Below, piece by piece: positions 24,674 to 32,466 of a stretch of DNA of 64,000 nt (position 1 is the stretch's first letter; each line of letters begins with the position of its first letter). The stretch spans positions 9,162-73,161 of the forward strand of contig DASVEW010000002.1 in assembly GCA_036380355.1 (NCBI GenBank), in the 5' to 3' direction. The notes under the pieces are model-generated. The model saw nothing but the letters and a program-made list of their open reading frames with translations, made no database searches and was not told where the DNA came from. Origin of the DNA: JACDAN01 sp036380355 (lineage in GTDB: Bacteria > Actinomycetota > Thermoleophilia > Gaiellales > Gaiellaceae). The position numbers were made by a program, and so were the translations under genes.

Positions 24674-26086
24674 GTGAGGATGGATGCGCCCGGGCGGCAC
24701 GTGCGGCTGCTGACCGAGACGATCGCGGCCGTCAACTCGACGCTCGACCTCGAGGAGGTCCTCGCGCTCGTCGCCCGCAAGGTCGCGGAGGCGCTCGACG
24801 CCGAGGCGTGCTTCGTCTACCTCTACGACGAGGCTGCCGACGAGCTCGTTCTCCGCGCCACACACGGCACGGCCGTCGAGGCGATGACGCGGAGGCCCCG
24901 GATGCGGCCCGGCGAGGGGATCACCGGCACGGCCGCCGCCGAGCGCAAGCCGATCGCGATTGCCGCCCAGGCTCACCTCGACTCACGCTTCAAGGGCTTC
25001 CCGAACCTGCCTGAGGACCAGTACGAGTCGATTCTGGCCGTCCCTATCCTCGCGCGGGAGAAGCTCGCCGGCGCGCTCAACGTCCGCACCGTGGCGCCGC
25101 GCGAGTTCACGGACGACGAGATCGAGCTGCTGCTTGCGATCGCCGCCCAGGTGGCGCAGACGATCGAGCACGCGAAGCTCTACAGCGAGGCCCAGCGACG
25201 GGTCGCCGAGCTCGAGGCCCTGGCGCGCATCTCCGAGGCCGTCTCCGAGTCGCTCTACCTCGAGGAGTCGCTGGAGGCGATCGTCCGGACGACGGTGGAT
25301 GCGGTCGGCGCAACCGGGGCTGCGCTCGTCCTCGAGGACGGGAACATCGCGTGGCCGGAGGGCCGGGCGGGTGAGCACGCGATCCGGATCCCGCTGCGGT
25401 GGAAGGGGCGTCAGATCGGCGAGCTGGTCTGCGACCGCGACACCGCGTTCAGCGAGCAGGAGCGCGCCCTCCTCTCGTCGATTGCGAACCATGCCGCCGT
25501 GGCGCTCGAGCACGGCCGCGCGGTCATGCGCGGCGTCCTCGCCCAGGAGATTCACCACCGCGTCAAGAACAACCTGCAGACCGTCGCCTCGCTGCTGCGT
25601 TTGCAGGCGCGGTCCGGCGACCAGGTCGACCCGCGTAAGGCGCTCGACGACTCCGCGAACCGGATCCTCGCGATCGCAGCCGTCCACGAGGTGCTCACGG
25701 AGAGCCGCCACGACGACGTGGAGCTCGACGAGCTGCTCGACCGCCTGCGGGCGATGCTCGTCCAGGGTCTCGGCTCGGGTAAGCGGGTCGAGACCACGCT
25801 CGAGCCGGTCTCGCTCGCCGGCGACCAGGCGACTGCGCTCGCGCTCGTCTTCAGCGAGCTGCTGCAGAACGCCCTCGAGCACGGCGGTGAATCGGTGCGG
25901 GTCGAGCTGGGGCGCCGGAACGGCTACGTCGTGCTCGCGATCGCCGACGACGGGGCCGGCATCGCCGACGAGCCGTCTGGGACCGGCCTGTCGATCGTGC
26001 AGGCGCTCGTCCGGGACGAGCTCCGCGGGACGCTCGAGCTGAGCTCGGACGGCGGCCTGCGCGCGGAGGTCGTGTTCCCGGCGTGA
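24674..26086 (+). CDS. GAF-domain sensor histidine kinase, HisKA_2 type (PdtaS-like)
   Basis: A 470-residue soluble kinase. A first GAF domain (about 25-165) has GEGITGTAAAERKPIAI, a second shorter GAF-like region (about 185-290) follows, then HisKA_2 with the phosphoacceptor EIHHRVKNNLQTVASLLRLQ (His near 300), and HATPase_c with NALEHGG and DDGAGIADE. This architecture is that of PdtaS/EutW-type kinases that pair with ANTAR response regulators. It has no membrane helix, so it senses an internal small molecule. The GTG at 24674 is used; an ATG at 24680 is equally possible. The next gene overlaps it as GTGA. Confidence 0.93.
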   Translation: MRMDAPGRHVRLLTETIAAVNSTLDLEEVLALVARKVAEALDAEACFVYLYDEAADELVLRATHGTAVEAMTRRPRMRPGEGITGTAAAERKPIAIAAQAHLDSRFKGFPNLPEDQYESILAVPILAREKLAGALNVRTVAPREFTDDEIELLLAIAAQVAQTIEHAKLYSEAQRRVAELEALARISEAVSESLYLEESLEAIVRTTVDAVGATGAALVLEDGNIAWPEGRAGEHAIRIPLRWKGRQIGELVCDRDTAFSEQERALLSSIANHAAVALEHGRAVMRGVLAQEIHHRVKNNLQTVASLLRLQARSGDQVDPRKALDDSANRILAIAAVHEVLTESRHDDVELDELLDRLRAMLVQGLGSGKRVETTLEPVSLAGDQATALALVFSELLQNALEHGGESVRVELGRRNGYVVLAIADDGAGIADEPSGTGLSIVQALVRDELRGTLELSSDGGLRAEVVFPA

Positions 26087-26859
26087 GCGGGCTGGCCGTC
26101 CACGACTTCGGCGGCGCCGGGCCGGATCTCCTGCTCCTGCACGGCGGCGGGGACAACCTCGAGACCTGGCGCGGCCTCGCCCCGCTGCTCGCCGAGGGCT
26201 TCCACGTCGTCGCGTACGACGCCCGCGGCCACGGCCAGTCTCCGACGCCGGCCCGTGCGTCGGTGGAGGACATGGTCGAGGACGTACACGCCGTGGCCGC
26301 GCGGCTCGACCGGCCTGTGCTCGTCGGGCACTCGATGGGAGGGGTGAATGCGCTGCTCGCGGCGGGGCGGTTCAACGGGCTCGCCGGTGTCGTGGCACTC
26401 GATGCGGTGCCGCGGTGGTGGAGCCGGCCGAGCCTCACCGACGAGGAGCTCGTTGAGATCGGGCGGAGCCGAGGGCTCGGCTGGTCCGGAACGGCCGAGG
26501 AGCTCGAGCTCCAGGCCTCGGTTCTCGCCCGCGGCAGCGAGCACGCCGCGCTCATCCGAGCCGTCTTCCGCCGGAACCACGAGCAGAACGGCGAGGGCAC
26601 GTTCCGCCGCAAGCCGGATCCGAAGTATGCGCTCACGCTCGCCCGGATCTACATGGGCCCGGAGTCCGGCCTCACGAAAGAGCGGATCGAGGCCGCGGAA
26701 TGTCCGGTACTGCTGCTCTGCTCGGAAGGCTGGGTCACCGGCGAGGCGCGGAACACGCTGGCCGAGGTGGGCGTCGCCGTCGAGTGGCTGGACACCGGCC
26801 ACTACCTCCACTGGGATGCTCCGGACGAGGTGGCCCGCCGGATGCGTGAGTTCGCATGA
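26083..26859 (+). CDS. Alpha/beta-fold hydrolase
   Basis: A 258-residue alpha/beta hydrolase. LLLLHGGGDNLETWRGL has the oxyanion HG motif, VGHSMGGVNALLA has the nucleophile Ser, and DTGHYLHWD carries the catalytic His. Start GTG overlaps the kinase stop (GTGA) and its stop overlaps the ANTAR gene (ATGA). An enzyme fixed between a kinase and its regulator is unusual; it may make or remove the signal, or it may be only a passenger. Substrate unknown. Confidence 0.9.
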   Translation: MSGLAVHDFGGAGPDLLLLHGGGDNLETWRGLAPLLAEGFHVVAYDARGHGQSPTPARASVEDMVEDVHAVAARLDRPVLVGHSMGGVNALLAAGRFNGLAGVVALDAVPRWWSRPSLTDEELVEIGRSRGLGWSGTAEELELQASVLARGSEHAALIRAVFRRNHEQNGEGTFRRKPDPKYALTLARIYMGPESGLTKERIEAAECPVLLLCSEGWVTGEARNTLAEVGVAVEWLDTGHYLHWDAPDEVARRMREFA

Positions 26860-27425
26860 GGATCCTGATCGCCGAGGACGAAACGATCATCCGGCTCGAC
26901 CTTCGGAACCTGCTCGAGGACTCCGGCCACGACGTCTGCGCGGAGGCCCGGGACGGCGTGGAGGCCATCGACCTGGCCCGCGAGCATTTGCCGGACCTCG
27001 CGATCCTCGACGTGAAGATGCCGAGGCTGGACGGGATCGAGGCGGCCCGGACGATCCTCGAGGAGCGGCCGATCCCGATCGTGATGCTGACGGCCTACGG
27101 ACAGGACGAGCTCGTGTCGCGGGCGGTCGAGGCGGGCGTCTACGGGTACCTCGTCAAGCCGTTCCGTGAGGCCGACCTGCTGCCGGCGATCGCCATGGCG
27201 CGGGCGCGGCACGAGGAGCTCTCGGCGCTGCGCGAGGAGGCCGACTCGCTGGCCGAGGCGCTCGCCGCCCGCAAGGCGATCGAGCGTGCGAAGGGGCTGC
27301 TAATGCAGCGCGACGGACTGAGCGAGGGAGAGGCGTTCAAGCGCCTGCGGAAAGCGAGCCAGCTCTCGGGCAAGCCCCTGAAGGTCGTGGCCGAAGCCCT
27401 CATCGCCACTCTGGACAGCTCGTAG
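26856..27425 (+). CDS. ANTAR-domain response regulator (PdtaR-like RNA-binding antiterminator)
   Basis: A 189-residue protein. The receiver domain (1-120) has the acidic pocket AEDET, phosphoacceptor Asp in LAILDVKMPRLDG, the Thr of VMLTAYG and Lys in LVKPF. The C-terminal ANTAR domain (about 130-187) has LAARKAIERAKGLLMQRDGLSEGEAFKRLRK, the typical helical RNA-binding fold. Phosphorylated ANTAR regulators bind RNA hairpins with hexaloops and stop terminator formation. Its partner kinase is two genes upstream in the same overlapping operon. The two glnA leaders at 16882 and 22783 are the best target candidates in this window. Confidence 0.94.
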   Translation: MRILIAEDETIIRLDLRNLLEDSGHDVCAEARDGVEAIDLAREHLPDLAILDVKMPRLDGIEAARTILEERPIPIVMLTAYGQDELVSRAVEAGVYGYLVKPFREADLLPAIAMARARHEELSALREEADSLAEALAARKAIERAKGLLMQRDGLSEGEAFKRLRKASQLSGKPLKVVAEALIATLDSS

Positions 27426-27442
27426 CGTCTCGGCCGGCGCGT

Positions 27443-27510
27443 GGGGTCAGACCCCGGCGCGCGGCGCCCGGACCCGAGCGGCGCGCCGGCCCACCTCGGG
27501 GTCAGACCCC
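27443..27510. repeat. Second pair of GGGGTCAGACCCC palindromes (family R4) with half copy
   Basis: Copies at 27443-27455 and 27498-27510, 55 bp apart. A half site, GGGGTCTGA on the minus strand (27568-27560), follows and provides the last codons and TGA stop of the ABC-F gene. The pair lies between the convergent ANTAR and ABC-F genes. No other feature is seen in 27426-27559. Confidence 0.85.
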
Positions 27511-27559
27511 AGAACGAGACCGTGGCGTGGCCGCGACGGGAGTGTGACGCGATCTCCCG

Positions 27560-29440
27560 TCAGACCCCGGACGATTCGAACAGCTGCTCCCAGCGGGCGA
27601 ACAGCGACTGGAGCTCGTCGCGGGCCGCTCGATGCGCGCGTAGCAAATCCGCGTTGCCCCAGTCGTCGGCCAGTTGCCGCTCGAGCTCCGCGACCGCCTC
27701 CTCCTGACGCCCGATGTCGGCCTCGAGGAGCTCGAGCGCCGTCGGCTCCTTCGGCTTCGGAGGCGCCGGCTTCGGCGTCTTCTCGACCTTGGGTGCGGGC
27801 GGCTCGGCTGCCTTCGCAACCTCCTCGCGTCTCCGAACGAGCTCCGCCCAACCGCCGTCGTACGAGCGCAGTCCGCCGTCTTCGATCGCCAGCGTCCGCC
27901 GCGCGACGGCGTCGAGCAGGGCACGGTCGTGCGAGACGAGCAGCACCGTCCCGGGGAAGGCCTCCAGAGCGGCCTCGAGCGCCTCGCGGCTCTCGAGATC
28001 CAGGTGATTCGTGGGCTCGTCGAGGACGAGGAAGTTCGCGCCCGAGGCGACGACGATCGCGAGCGCGAGCCGCCGCCGCTCTCCGCCGGAGAGCACGGCC
28101 ACCGGCTTCGACTGCTCATCCCAGCCCGAAAAGAGGAAGCGCCCGAGGAGATTCTGCGCCGACGGTCTGGGGAGCCCGGTCGCGCCCTGGGCGCAGTCGA
28201 GCACCGTCCCGCGCTCGTCGAGCTCCATCTCGTGCTGCGAGAAATAGGCCGCCTCGACACCGTGGCCGAGCCGGACCGACCCCCCTGCGCCGTCGCGCCG
28301 CCCGAGCATCGTCTCGAGCAGCGTCGTCTTTCCGGAGCCGTTCGGGCCCACGAGCGCGACATGCTCGCCCCGCTCGAGCGCGAAGTCGACGCCGCTCAGG
28401 AGCTGCTTGTCGCCCGCTCGCACCGACAGCGCCGATGCCTCGGCCACGGTGCGCCCGCTGCGCGCCGGCTTCAGGAAGTCGAATCCCAGCGACCGATTAC
28501 GCACGCTGAGGCCCTCGAGCGTGTCGGCCCGGCCGCCGCGCTCCTCCTCGAGCCGGCCGATGTGCGTCAGCTTCGCCTGCGCCTGCTTGGCCTTGGTCTT
28601 CTTGTAACGAAAGCGCTCGACGAAGCGCTCGAGCCGCGCGATGTCCTCGTCCAGCCGGTCGAGCGCCTTCTGGGCGTGGAGCGCCCGCGCCGCCTTCTCG
28701 CGACGCCACGCGTGCCAGGGGCCCTTGAAGAAGAGCGAGCGGCCGCCTGCGAGCTCGAGCACGCCGTTCGTCACCGCCTCCAGGAACCAGCGGTCGTGGG
28801 CCACGAGGATGACTGCCGCGTCGAGCGACTGCAGCTCGCGCTCGAGCCACTCGATGCTCTCGACGTCCAGATGGTTCGTCGGCTCGTCCAGCAGGAGGAG
28901 GTCGGGGTCGCCGGCGAGCGCGCGTGCGAGCGAGGCGCGCGTCAGCTCTCCGCCGGAGAAGGTCTCCAGCGGCCGGTCGAGATCGGCGTCCGCGAAGCCC
29001 AGTCCTCGCACGACGCCGGCCGTCCGATCGCGCCAGGCGTACCCGCCGGCGTGCTCCAGGCGCGCCTGCGCGTCGGCGTAGCGGGCGAGCGTCGCCTGGT
29101 CATGGTCGCCGCCCGCCATGGCCTGCTCGAGCGAGCGGAGCTCCTCCTCGAGCGCGATCAGGTCGGCGGCTCCGAAGAGCACGTACTCGCGCAGGGACAG
29201 GCCGCGCTCGAGCGGCGGCCGCTGGTCGTGGAGCGCGACCCGCGTCCCCTTGGAGAAGACGAGGTCGCCGCCGTCCACGGGGAGCTCTCCCGCCAGCATC
29301 CGGAGCAGCGTCGTCTTGCCCGCCCCGTTCGGGCCGGCGAGCGAGACCCGGTCGCGGCGCTCGACCGTGAACGAGACGCCGTCGAAGAGCCGGTCTCCCG
29401 CGAGCTCCTTCCGGAGATTGTTTGCGATCACGACTGCCAT
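27560..29440 (-). CDS. ABC-F family ATPase (ribosome-associated translation or antibiotic-protection factor)
   Basis: A 626-residue protein with two ABC domains and no membrane part. Walker A sites are GPNGAGKTT (about 36) and GPNGSGKTT (about 365); signatures are FSGGELTR and LSGGERRR; both have LLLLDEPTNHLD or LVLDEPTNHLD. A charged linker with RFRYKKTKAKQAQAKL (about 275-300) is the P-site tRNA interaction motif region, and the C-terminus is a coiled coil after a Pro/Lys-rich stretch. ABC-F proteins work on ribosomes; some protect from antibiotics. The long leader with terminator just upstream supports a drug- or translation-responsive gene. Confidence 0.93.
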   Translation of the reverse strand: MAVVIANNLRKELAGDRLFDGVSFTVERRDRVSLAGPNGAGKTTLLRMLAGELPVDGGDLVFSKGTRVALHDQRPPLERGLSLREYVLFGAADLIALEEELRSLEQAMAGGDHDQATLARYADAQARLEHAGGYAWRDRTAGVVRGLGFADADLDRPLETFSGGELTRASLARALAGDPDLLLLDEPTNHLDVESIEWLERELQSLDAAVILVAHDRWFLEAVTNGVLELAGGRSLFFKGPWHAWRREKAARALHAQKALDRLDEDIARLERFVERFRYKKTKAKQAQAKLTHIGRLEEERGGRADTLEGLSVRNRSLGFDFLKPARSGRTVAEASALSVRAGDKQLLSGVDFALERGEHVALVGPNGSGKTTLLETMLGRRDGAGGSVRLGHGVEAAYFSQHEMELDERGTVLDCAQGATGLPRPSAQNLLGRFLFSGWDEQSKPVAVLSGGERRRLALAIVVASGANFLVLDEPTNHLDLESREALEAALEAFPGTVLLVSHDRALLDAVARRTLAIEDGGLRSYDGGWAELVRRREEVAKAAEPPAPKVEKTPKPAPPKPKEPTALELLEADIGRQEEAVAELERQLADDWGNADLLRAHRAARDELQSLFARWEQLFESSGV

Positions 29441-29450
29441 GGCTCTCTGA

Positions 29451-29483
29451 GCAAAAGAAGGGGGCCGCTTTCCAGCGGCCCCC
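29451..29483 (-). terminator. Intrinsic terminator/attenuator before the ABC-F gene
   Basis: GGGGGCCGCT-GGAA-AGCGGCCCCC (minus strand; arms 29474-29483 and 29460-29469) is a perfect 10-bp stem with a 4-nt loop, followed by TTCTTTTGC. It ends only about 10 nt before the ATG, so most transcripts would stop unless the fold is prevented. Confidence 0.8.
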
Positions 29484-29606
29484 GTTCCGGTTACCAGCGG
29501 TGGATTTGTAGAGGCGCTTACCTGCTCGGCCCTCGGCCGGCGGCGCGTAGCGCGACGTCCCCCACGCTGGCTAGGCGGTTCCCTTCAGGTCCCAGGGACT
29601 ACGCCC

Positions 29607-29648
29607 CTACCCGCTGGTACCTCCACTGCCCGTACTTGAAGATTTCAC
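29607..29648 (-). CDS. Possible leader peptide ORF (13 aa) upstream of ABC-F
   Basis: A GTG codon at 29648 lies about 10 nt after the best Shine-Dalgarno sequence in the window (AAAGGAGGTG). The ORF reads MKSSSTGSGGTSG and stops at 29607, so its 3' end lies in the 5' arm of the closing stem of the leader RNA. An alternative frame without a normal start reads EIFKYGQWRYQRVGA and stops at 29599. Translation is plausible but unproven. Confidence 0.4.
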   Translation of the reverse strand: MKSSSTGSGGTSG

Positions 29649-29705
29649 TCTCGGACCACCTCCTTTCCGCGGTAGACGAAATGTAGCGGAGGGAGAGGCC
29701 GTCGG

Positions 29706-30335
29706 TCAGCCCCCCGTCAGAGGAGGATCGGGAAGCGCGGGCGCCACCTGCCGGAGGACGACCGAAAGCTCGAGCCCGCGGTCGAGCGGCACGGTGACGG
29801 ACTCCAGGGTCGGGTCGGCCTGCCTCGCTCTGACGTAGGCGCCGAGGGTCTCCTCGTGCGAGAGGACGTTGTCGGCGACGAACACGCCTCCCGGCTCGAC
29901 CTTCGGCCGGGCGAGATCGAAGAGCGCCTCGTACTGGTCCTTCTCGGCGTCGATGAAGACGATGTCGAAAACGTCGTCGAGCTCCGCCAGCGTCTCGAAG
30001 GCGTCGCCCTCGATCAGCTCCGCCGTGTCGTTCAGCCCGGCCCCCTCGATGTTCCGCCGCCACGCCTCGGCCTTGACCGGATCAGACTCCAGTGAGAGCA
30101 CGCGGCCGCCGAGATATCTGACGCCCGCGGCGAGCCACACTGTCGAGTAGCCGCGCGAGCCGCCGATCTCGAGCACCTCGCAGTCGGTCTGGGGCGCCAC
30201 GAGAGCAAAGAGGAATTGCCCGGTCGTCCTCGCCACCTGCCGTGAGCGCAACTCGCGGGCCACGCCCTGCTCCCGCTCCGCAGCGTCCTCCGCTTCGAGG
30301 CGAGCCAGGACGGCGCGCACGTGTTCGTCGAGCAC
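29706..30335 (-). CDS. SAM-dependent O-methyltransferase (COMT-like)
   Basis: A 209-residue class I methyltransferase. VLEIGGSRGYSTVWLAAG is motif I, VLSLESDPVKAEAWRRNIEGAG binds SAM, and DIVFIDAEKDQYEAL is the metal-binding Asp region typical of Mg2+-dependent catechol or caffeoyl-CoA type O-methyltransferases. The substrate is unknown. The GTG start (30335) has TAGGGT 6 nt upstream, which points to a leaderless transcript. The gap 30336-30430 has only a GGTGCCTGGCAC palindrome (30390-30401). Confidence 0.88.
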   Translation of the reverse strand: MLDEHVRAVLARLEAEDAAEREQGVARELRSRQVARTTGQFLFALVAPQTDCEVLEIGGSRGYSTVWLAAGVRYLGGRVLSLESDPVKAEAWRRNIEGAGLNDTAELIEGDAFETLAELDDVFDIVFIDAEKDQYEALFDLARPKVEPGGVFVADNVLSHEETLGAYVRARQADPTLESVTVPLDRGLELSVVLRQVAPALPDPPLTGG

Positions 30336-30430
30336 GTGCGTACCCTAAGCGCCCGGGTGCGCCCGACCCGCCCCGAGCGGCCACGGCCGGGTGCCTGGCA
30401 CAGAGACACGCCCCGCCGGGCCGGTCCCGG

Positions 30431-30745
30431 CTAGCTCACGTCGACCTTGACGACGCCGTCCTCGACGACGACGGGGAAGGTCTCCACGGGCTGATACGCC
30501 GGCAGGGAGAGCGGCCGCCCGGAGCAGATGTCGAACTCCGACCCGTGTCGCGGGCACACGACGACGCCGCGCTCGTGATCCCAGTCGCCCTCGGCGAGCG
30601 GGCCGTCGTCGTGCGAGCAGCGATCCTCGATCGCGCAGAGCGTGCCGCCGAGGTTGTAGACGCCGACCGCGATCTGGCCGGCATGGACGATCTTGACGCT
30701 ACCGGGCGGGAACTCCTCCAGCGGCGCGACGGTGATCAGCGCCAA
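30431..30745 (-). CDS. Rieske-type [2Fe-2S] ferredoxin in suf cluster
   Basis: A 104-residue Rieske protein. The two ligand pairs are CSHDD (CxH) and CPRHG (CxxH), separated by about 18 residues. It resembles non-heme iron oxygenase ferredoxin subunits and the small Rieske proteins often found beside sufU in actinobacteria. It probably transfers electrons in the cytoplasm, perhaps to an Fe-S assembly or oxygenase partner; no oxygenase is in the window. It follows sufU by 7 bp. Confidence 0.9.
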   Translation of the reverse strand: MALITVAPLEEFPPGSVKIVHAGQIAVGVYNLGGTLCAIEDRCSHDDGPLAEGDWDHERGVVVCPRHGSEFDICSGRPLSLPAYQPVETFPVVVEDGVVKVDVS

Positions 30746-30752
30746 GGCTGGT

Positions 30753-31181
30753 CTACGTCACCTTGAACTGGTCGTCCAGGCCGGCCCACTCGCCGGGCAG
30801 CGGCGTGCCCTTCGACCGGTGCAGCGCAACCTTCAGGACGCCGAGCCCGAGCAACGCGCACTTGAGCCGGATCGGCGTCAACGGGATCCCGATCTCCTCG
30901 AGCAGCTCGTCCTTCGAGAGCTCGCCGACCTCGGTCGCCGTCCGGCCCTCGACCATCTCCATCAGCATCGACGTCGCCGCCTGGCTGATCGCGCACCCGC
31001 GCCCGGAGAACTTGACCTCCTCGATCGTCTCGCCGTCCTCGCCGAAGGCGACGTAGATCGCGACCTCGTCGCCGCAGAGCGGGTTCATCCCCTCCGCCTG
31101 GGCATCAGCGTCGTCGATCACCCCGTGCCCGCGCGGGTTCTTGTAGTGATCCAGGATCACCTCGCGATAGAGGTCTTCCAT
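30753..31181 (-). CDS. sufU: SufU sulfur acceptor/relay protein
   Basis: A 142-residue zinc-containing SufU. The three ligand cysteines are in NPLCGDEV, GRGCAISQA and IRLKCALLG, with Asp in the first motif. It takes sulfur from the SufS persulfide during Fe-S cluster assembly. The start is the ATG at 31181 (MEDLYREVILDHYKNPRGHG), the usual family N-terminus. It is 10 bp downstream of sufS, as expected for a SufS-SufU pair without SufE. Confidence 0.95.
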   Translation of the reverse strand: MEDLYREVILDHYKNPRGHGVIDDADAQAEGMNPLCGDEVAIYVAFGEDGETIEEVKFSGRGCAISQAATSMLMEMVEGRTATEVGELSKDELLEEIGIPLTPIRLKCALLGLGVLKVALHRSKGTPLPGEWAGLDDQFKVT

Positions 31182-31191
31182 ACGAGTGAGG

Positions 31192-32445
31192 CTAGCCGAA
31201 GACTTTTCGCGCGCGGAGGAGCCCGTCGTGGAGCCGGTCGATCTCCTCCTGCACCGTGTACAGGTAGAAGCTCGCGCGATTGGTTGCGGCAACGCCGAGC
31301 CGCGCCATCAGCGGCTGGCAGCAGTGGTGGCCCGCGCGGATCGCGACGCCCTCCCAGTCCAGCACCTGCGCCACGTCGTGCGGGTGGATCCCCTCCATGT
31401 TGAAGGAGACGATGCCGGCGCGCCGGTCCGGCGCCGGGCCGTACAGCTTGATCCCGGGAACGTCGCTCAGCCGTTCGAGCGCGTACGCCACGAGGTCGTG
31501 CTCGTGCTGCTCGATCGCGTCCAGCCCGATCTCGTTCAGGTAGTCGACCGCCGCGCCGAAGCCGACGGCCTCCGCGATGGGCGAGGTGCCGGCCTCGAAC
31601 TTGTGCGGCAGGTCACCCCAGGTCGTCTCCTCGAACTGCACCTTCCGGATCATGTGCCCGCCGAGGTTGAAGGGCTCCATCGACTCGAGCAGCTCGCGGC
31701 GGCCCCAGAGGGCGCCCACGCCGCTCGGCCCGCAGAGCTTGTGCGCGGAGAAGGCGAGGAAGTCGCATTCGAGCGCCTGCACGTCGATCGGCCGGTGCGG
31801 CGCCGCCTGCGCCGCGTCCACGACCGCGACGGCGCCGTGCTCGTGCGCCCAGGCCGTCAGCTTCTCCACGGGATTTACCGTGCCGAGCGCGTTGGAGACC
31901 AGGTTGGCGGCCACGATCTTCAGCTCGCCGTCCCGCGCGATGTCGTCGAGCCCTTCGAGGTCGAGCTCGCCGCTATCGGTCAACCGGATCATCCGGAACG
32001 ACGCGCCGGTGCGCTTGGCGACGTACTGCCAGGGGACGAAGTTCGAATGGTGCTCGAGCTCGGTGACGACGACCACATCGCCCGGCCCGAGGCTCGCGAG
32101 CCCGTACGCGTAGGCGACGAGGTTCAGGCTCTCCGTGGCGTTCCGCGTGAAGATCAGCTCGCGAGACGAAGGCGCGTTCACGAACTTCGCGATCCGCTCC
32201 CGCGCGCCCTCGAACGCCTCGGTCGCACGCTCGGCGAGCGCGTAGACGCCGCGGTGGACGTTGCCGTACGAGGTCTCGTAGAAGTGCGTCATCGCCTCGA
32301 GCACTTGGCGCGGCTTCTGCGCCGTCACGGCCGAGTCGAGATACGCGAGCGGCTTGCCGTTGATCTCCTGGTGCAGGATCGGGAAGTCGGCGCGCACCTT
32401 GCGCGCGTCGAGCGTCGCGCGGGCTCCGACGGCCATACGGGCCAT
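31192..32445 (-). CDS. sufS: Cysteine desulfurase SufS
   Basis: A 417-residue PLP enzyme of class V aminotransferases. The PLP lysine is in FSAHKLCGPSG (about 225), and the catalytic loop is RAGHHCCQPLMARLG (about 360), where the first Cys is the persulfide site. It removes sulfur from cysteine and passes it to SufU. A weak ribosome site AGGGA lies before the first ATG; a second ATG three codons later is possible. It is separated from sufCBD by three unrelated genes, so the suf system is split in two blocks. Confidence 0.96.
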   Translation of the reverse strand: MARMAVGARATLDARKVRADFPILHQEINGKPLAYLDSAVTAQKPRQVLEAMTHFYETSYGNVHRGVYALAERATEAFEGARERIAKFVNAPSSRELIFTRNATESLNLVAYAYGLASLGPGDVVVVTELEHHSNFVPWQYVAKRTGASFRMIRLTDSGELDLEGLDDIARDGELKIVAANLVSNALGTVNPVEKLTAWAHEHGAVAVVDAAQAAPHRPIDVQALECDFLAFSAHKLCGPSGVGALWGRRELLESMEPFNLGGHMIRKVQFEETTWGDLPHKFEAGTSPIAEAVGFGAAVDYLNEIGLDAIEQHEHDLVAYALERLSDVPGIKLYGPAPDRRAGIVSFNMEGIHPHDVAQVLDWEGVAIRAGHHCCQPLMARLGVAATNRASFYLYTVQEEIDRLHDGLLRARKVFG

Positions 32446-32466
32446 GGTATCCCTGCGGGACGGGGC

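Larger units (their letters stand above)
29441..29666 (-). promoter_or_regulatory. Structured leader RNA of the ABC-F gene
   Basis: On the minus strand GGTACCAGCGG (29621-29611) pairs with CCGCTGGTAACC (29500-29489) and closes a 110-nt inner region with several GC-rich hairpins. A perfect Shine-Dalgarno box AAAGGAGGTG (29666-29657) lies upstream with a short ORF behind it. The RNA ends in the intrinsic terminator at 29451-29483, 10 nt before the ATG. This order (mini-ORF, RNA fold, terminator, ABC-F gene) is that of ribosome-mediated attenuators known from ABC-F resistance genes. It could also be a separate small RNA. Confidence 0.6.

Noticed and set aside
29580..29640. T-box-like words (GGAGGTACCAGCGG) in the ABC-F leader
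   Set aside because: In a T-box the TGGNACC element lies next to the terminator in the 3' part; here it is in the 5' part and the downstream gene is no tRNA ligase or amino-acid gene.
30390..30401. GGTGCCTGGCAC palindrome as a REP element
   Set aside because: Only one copy noticed in the window; not enough to call a repeat family.
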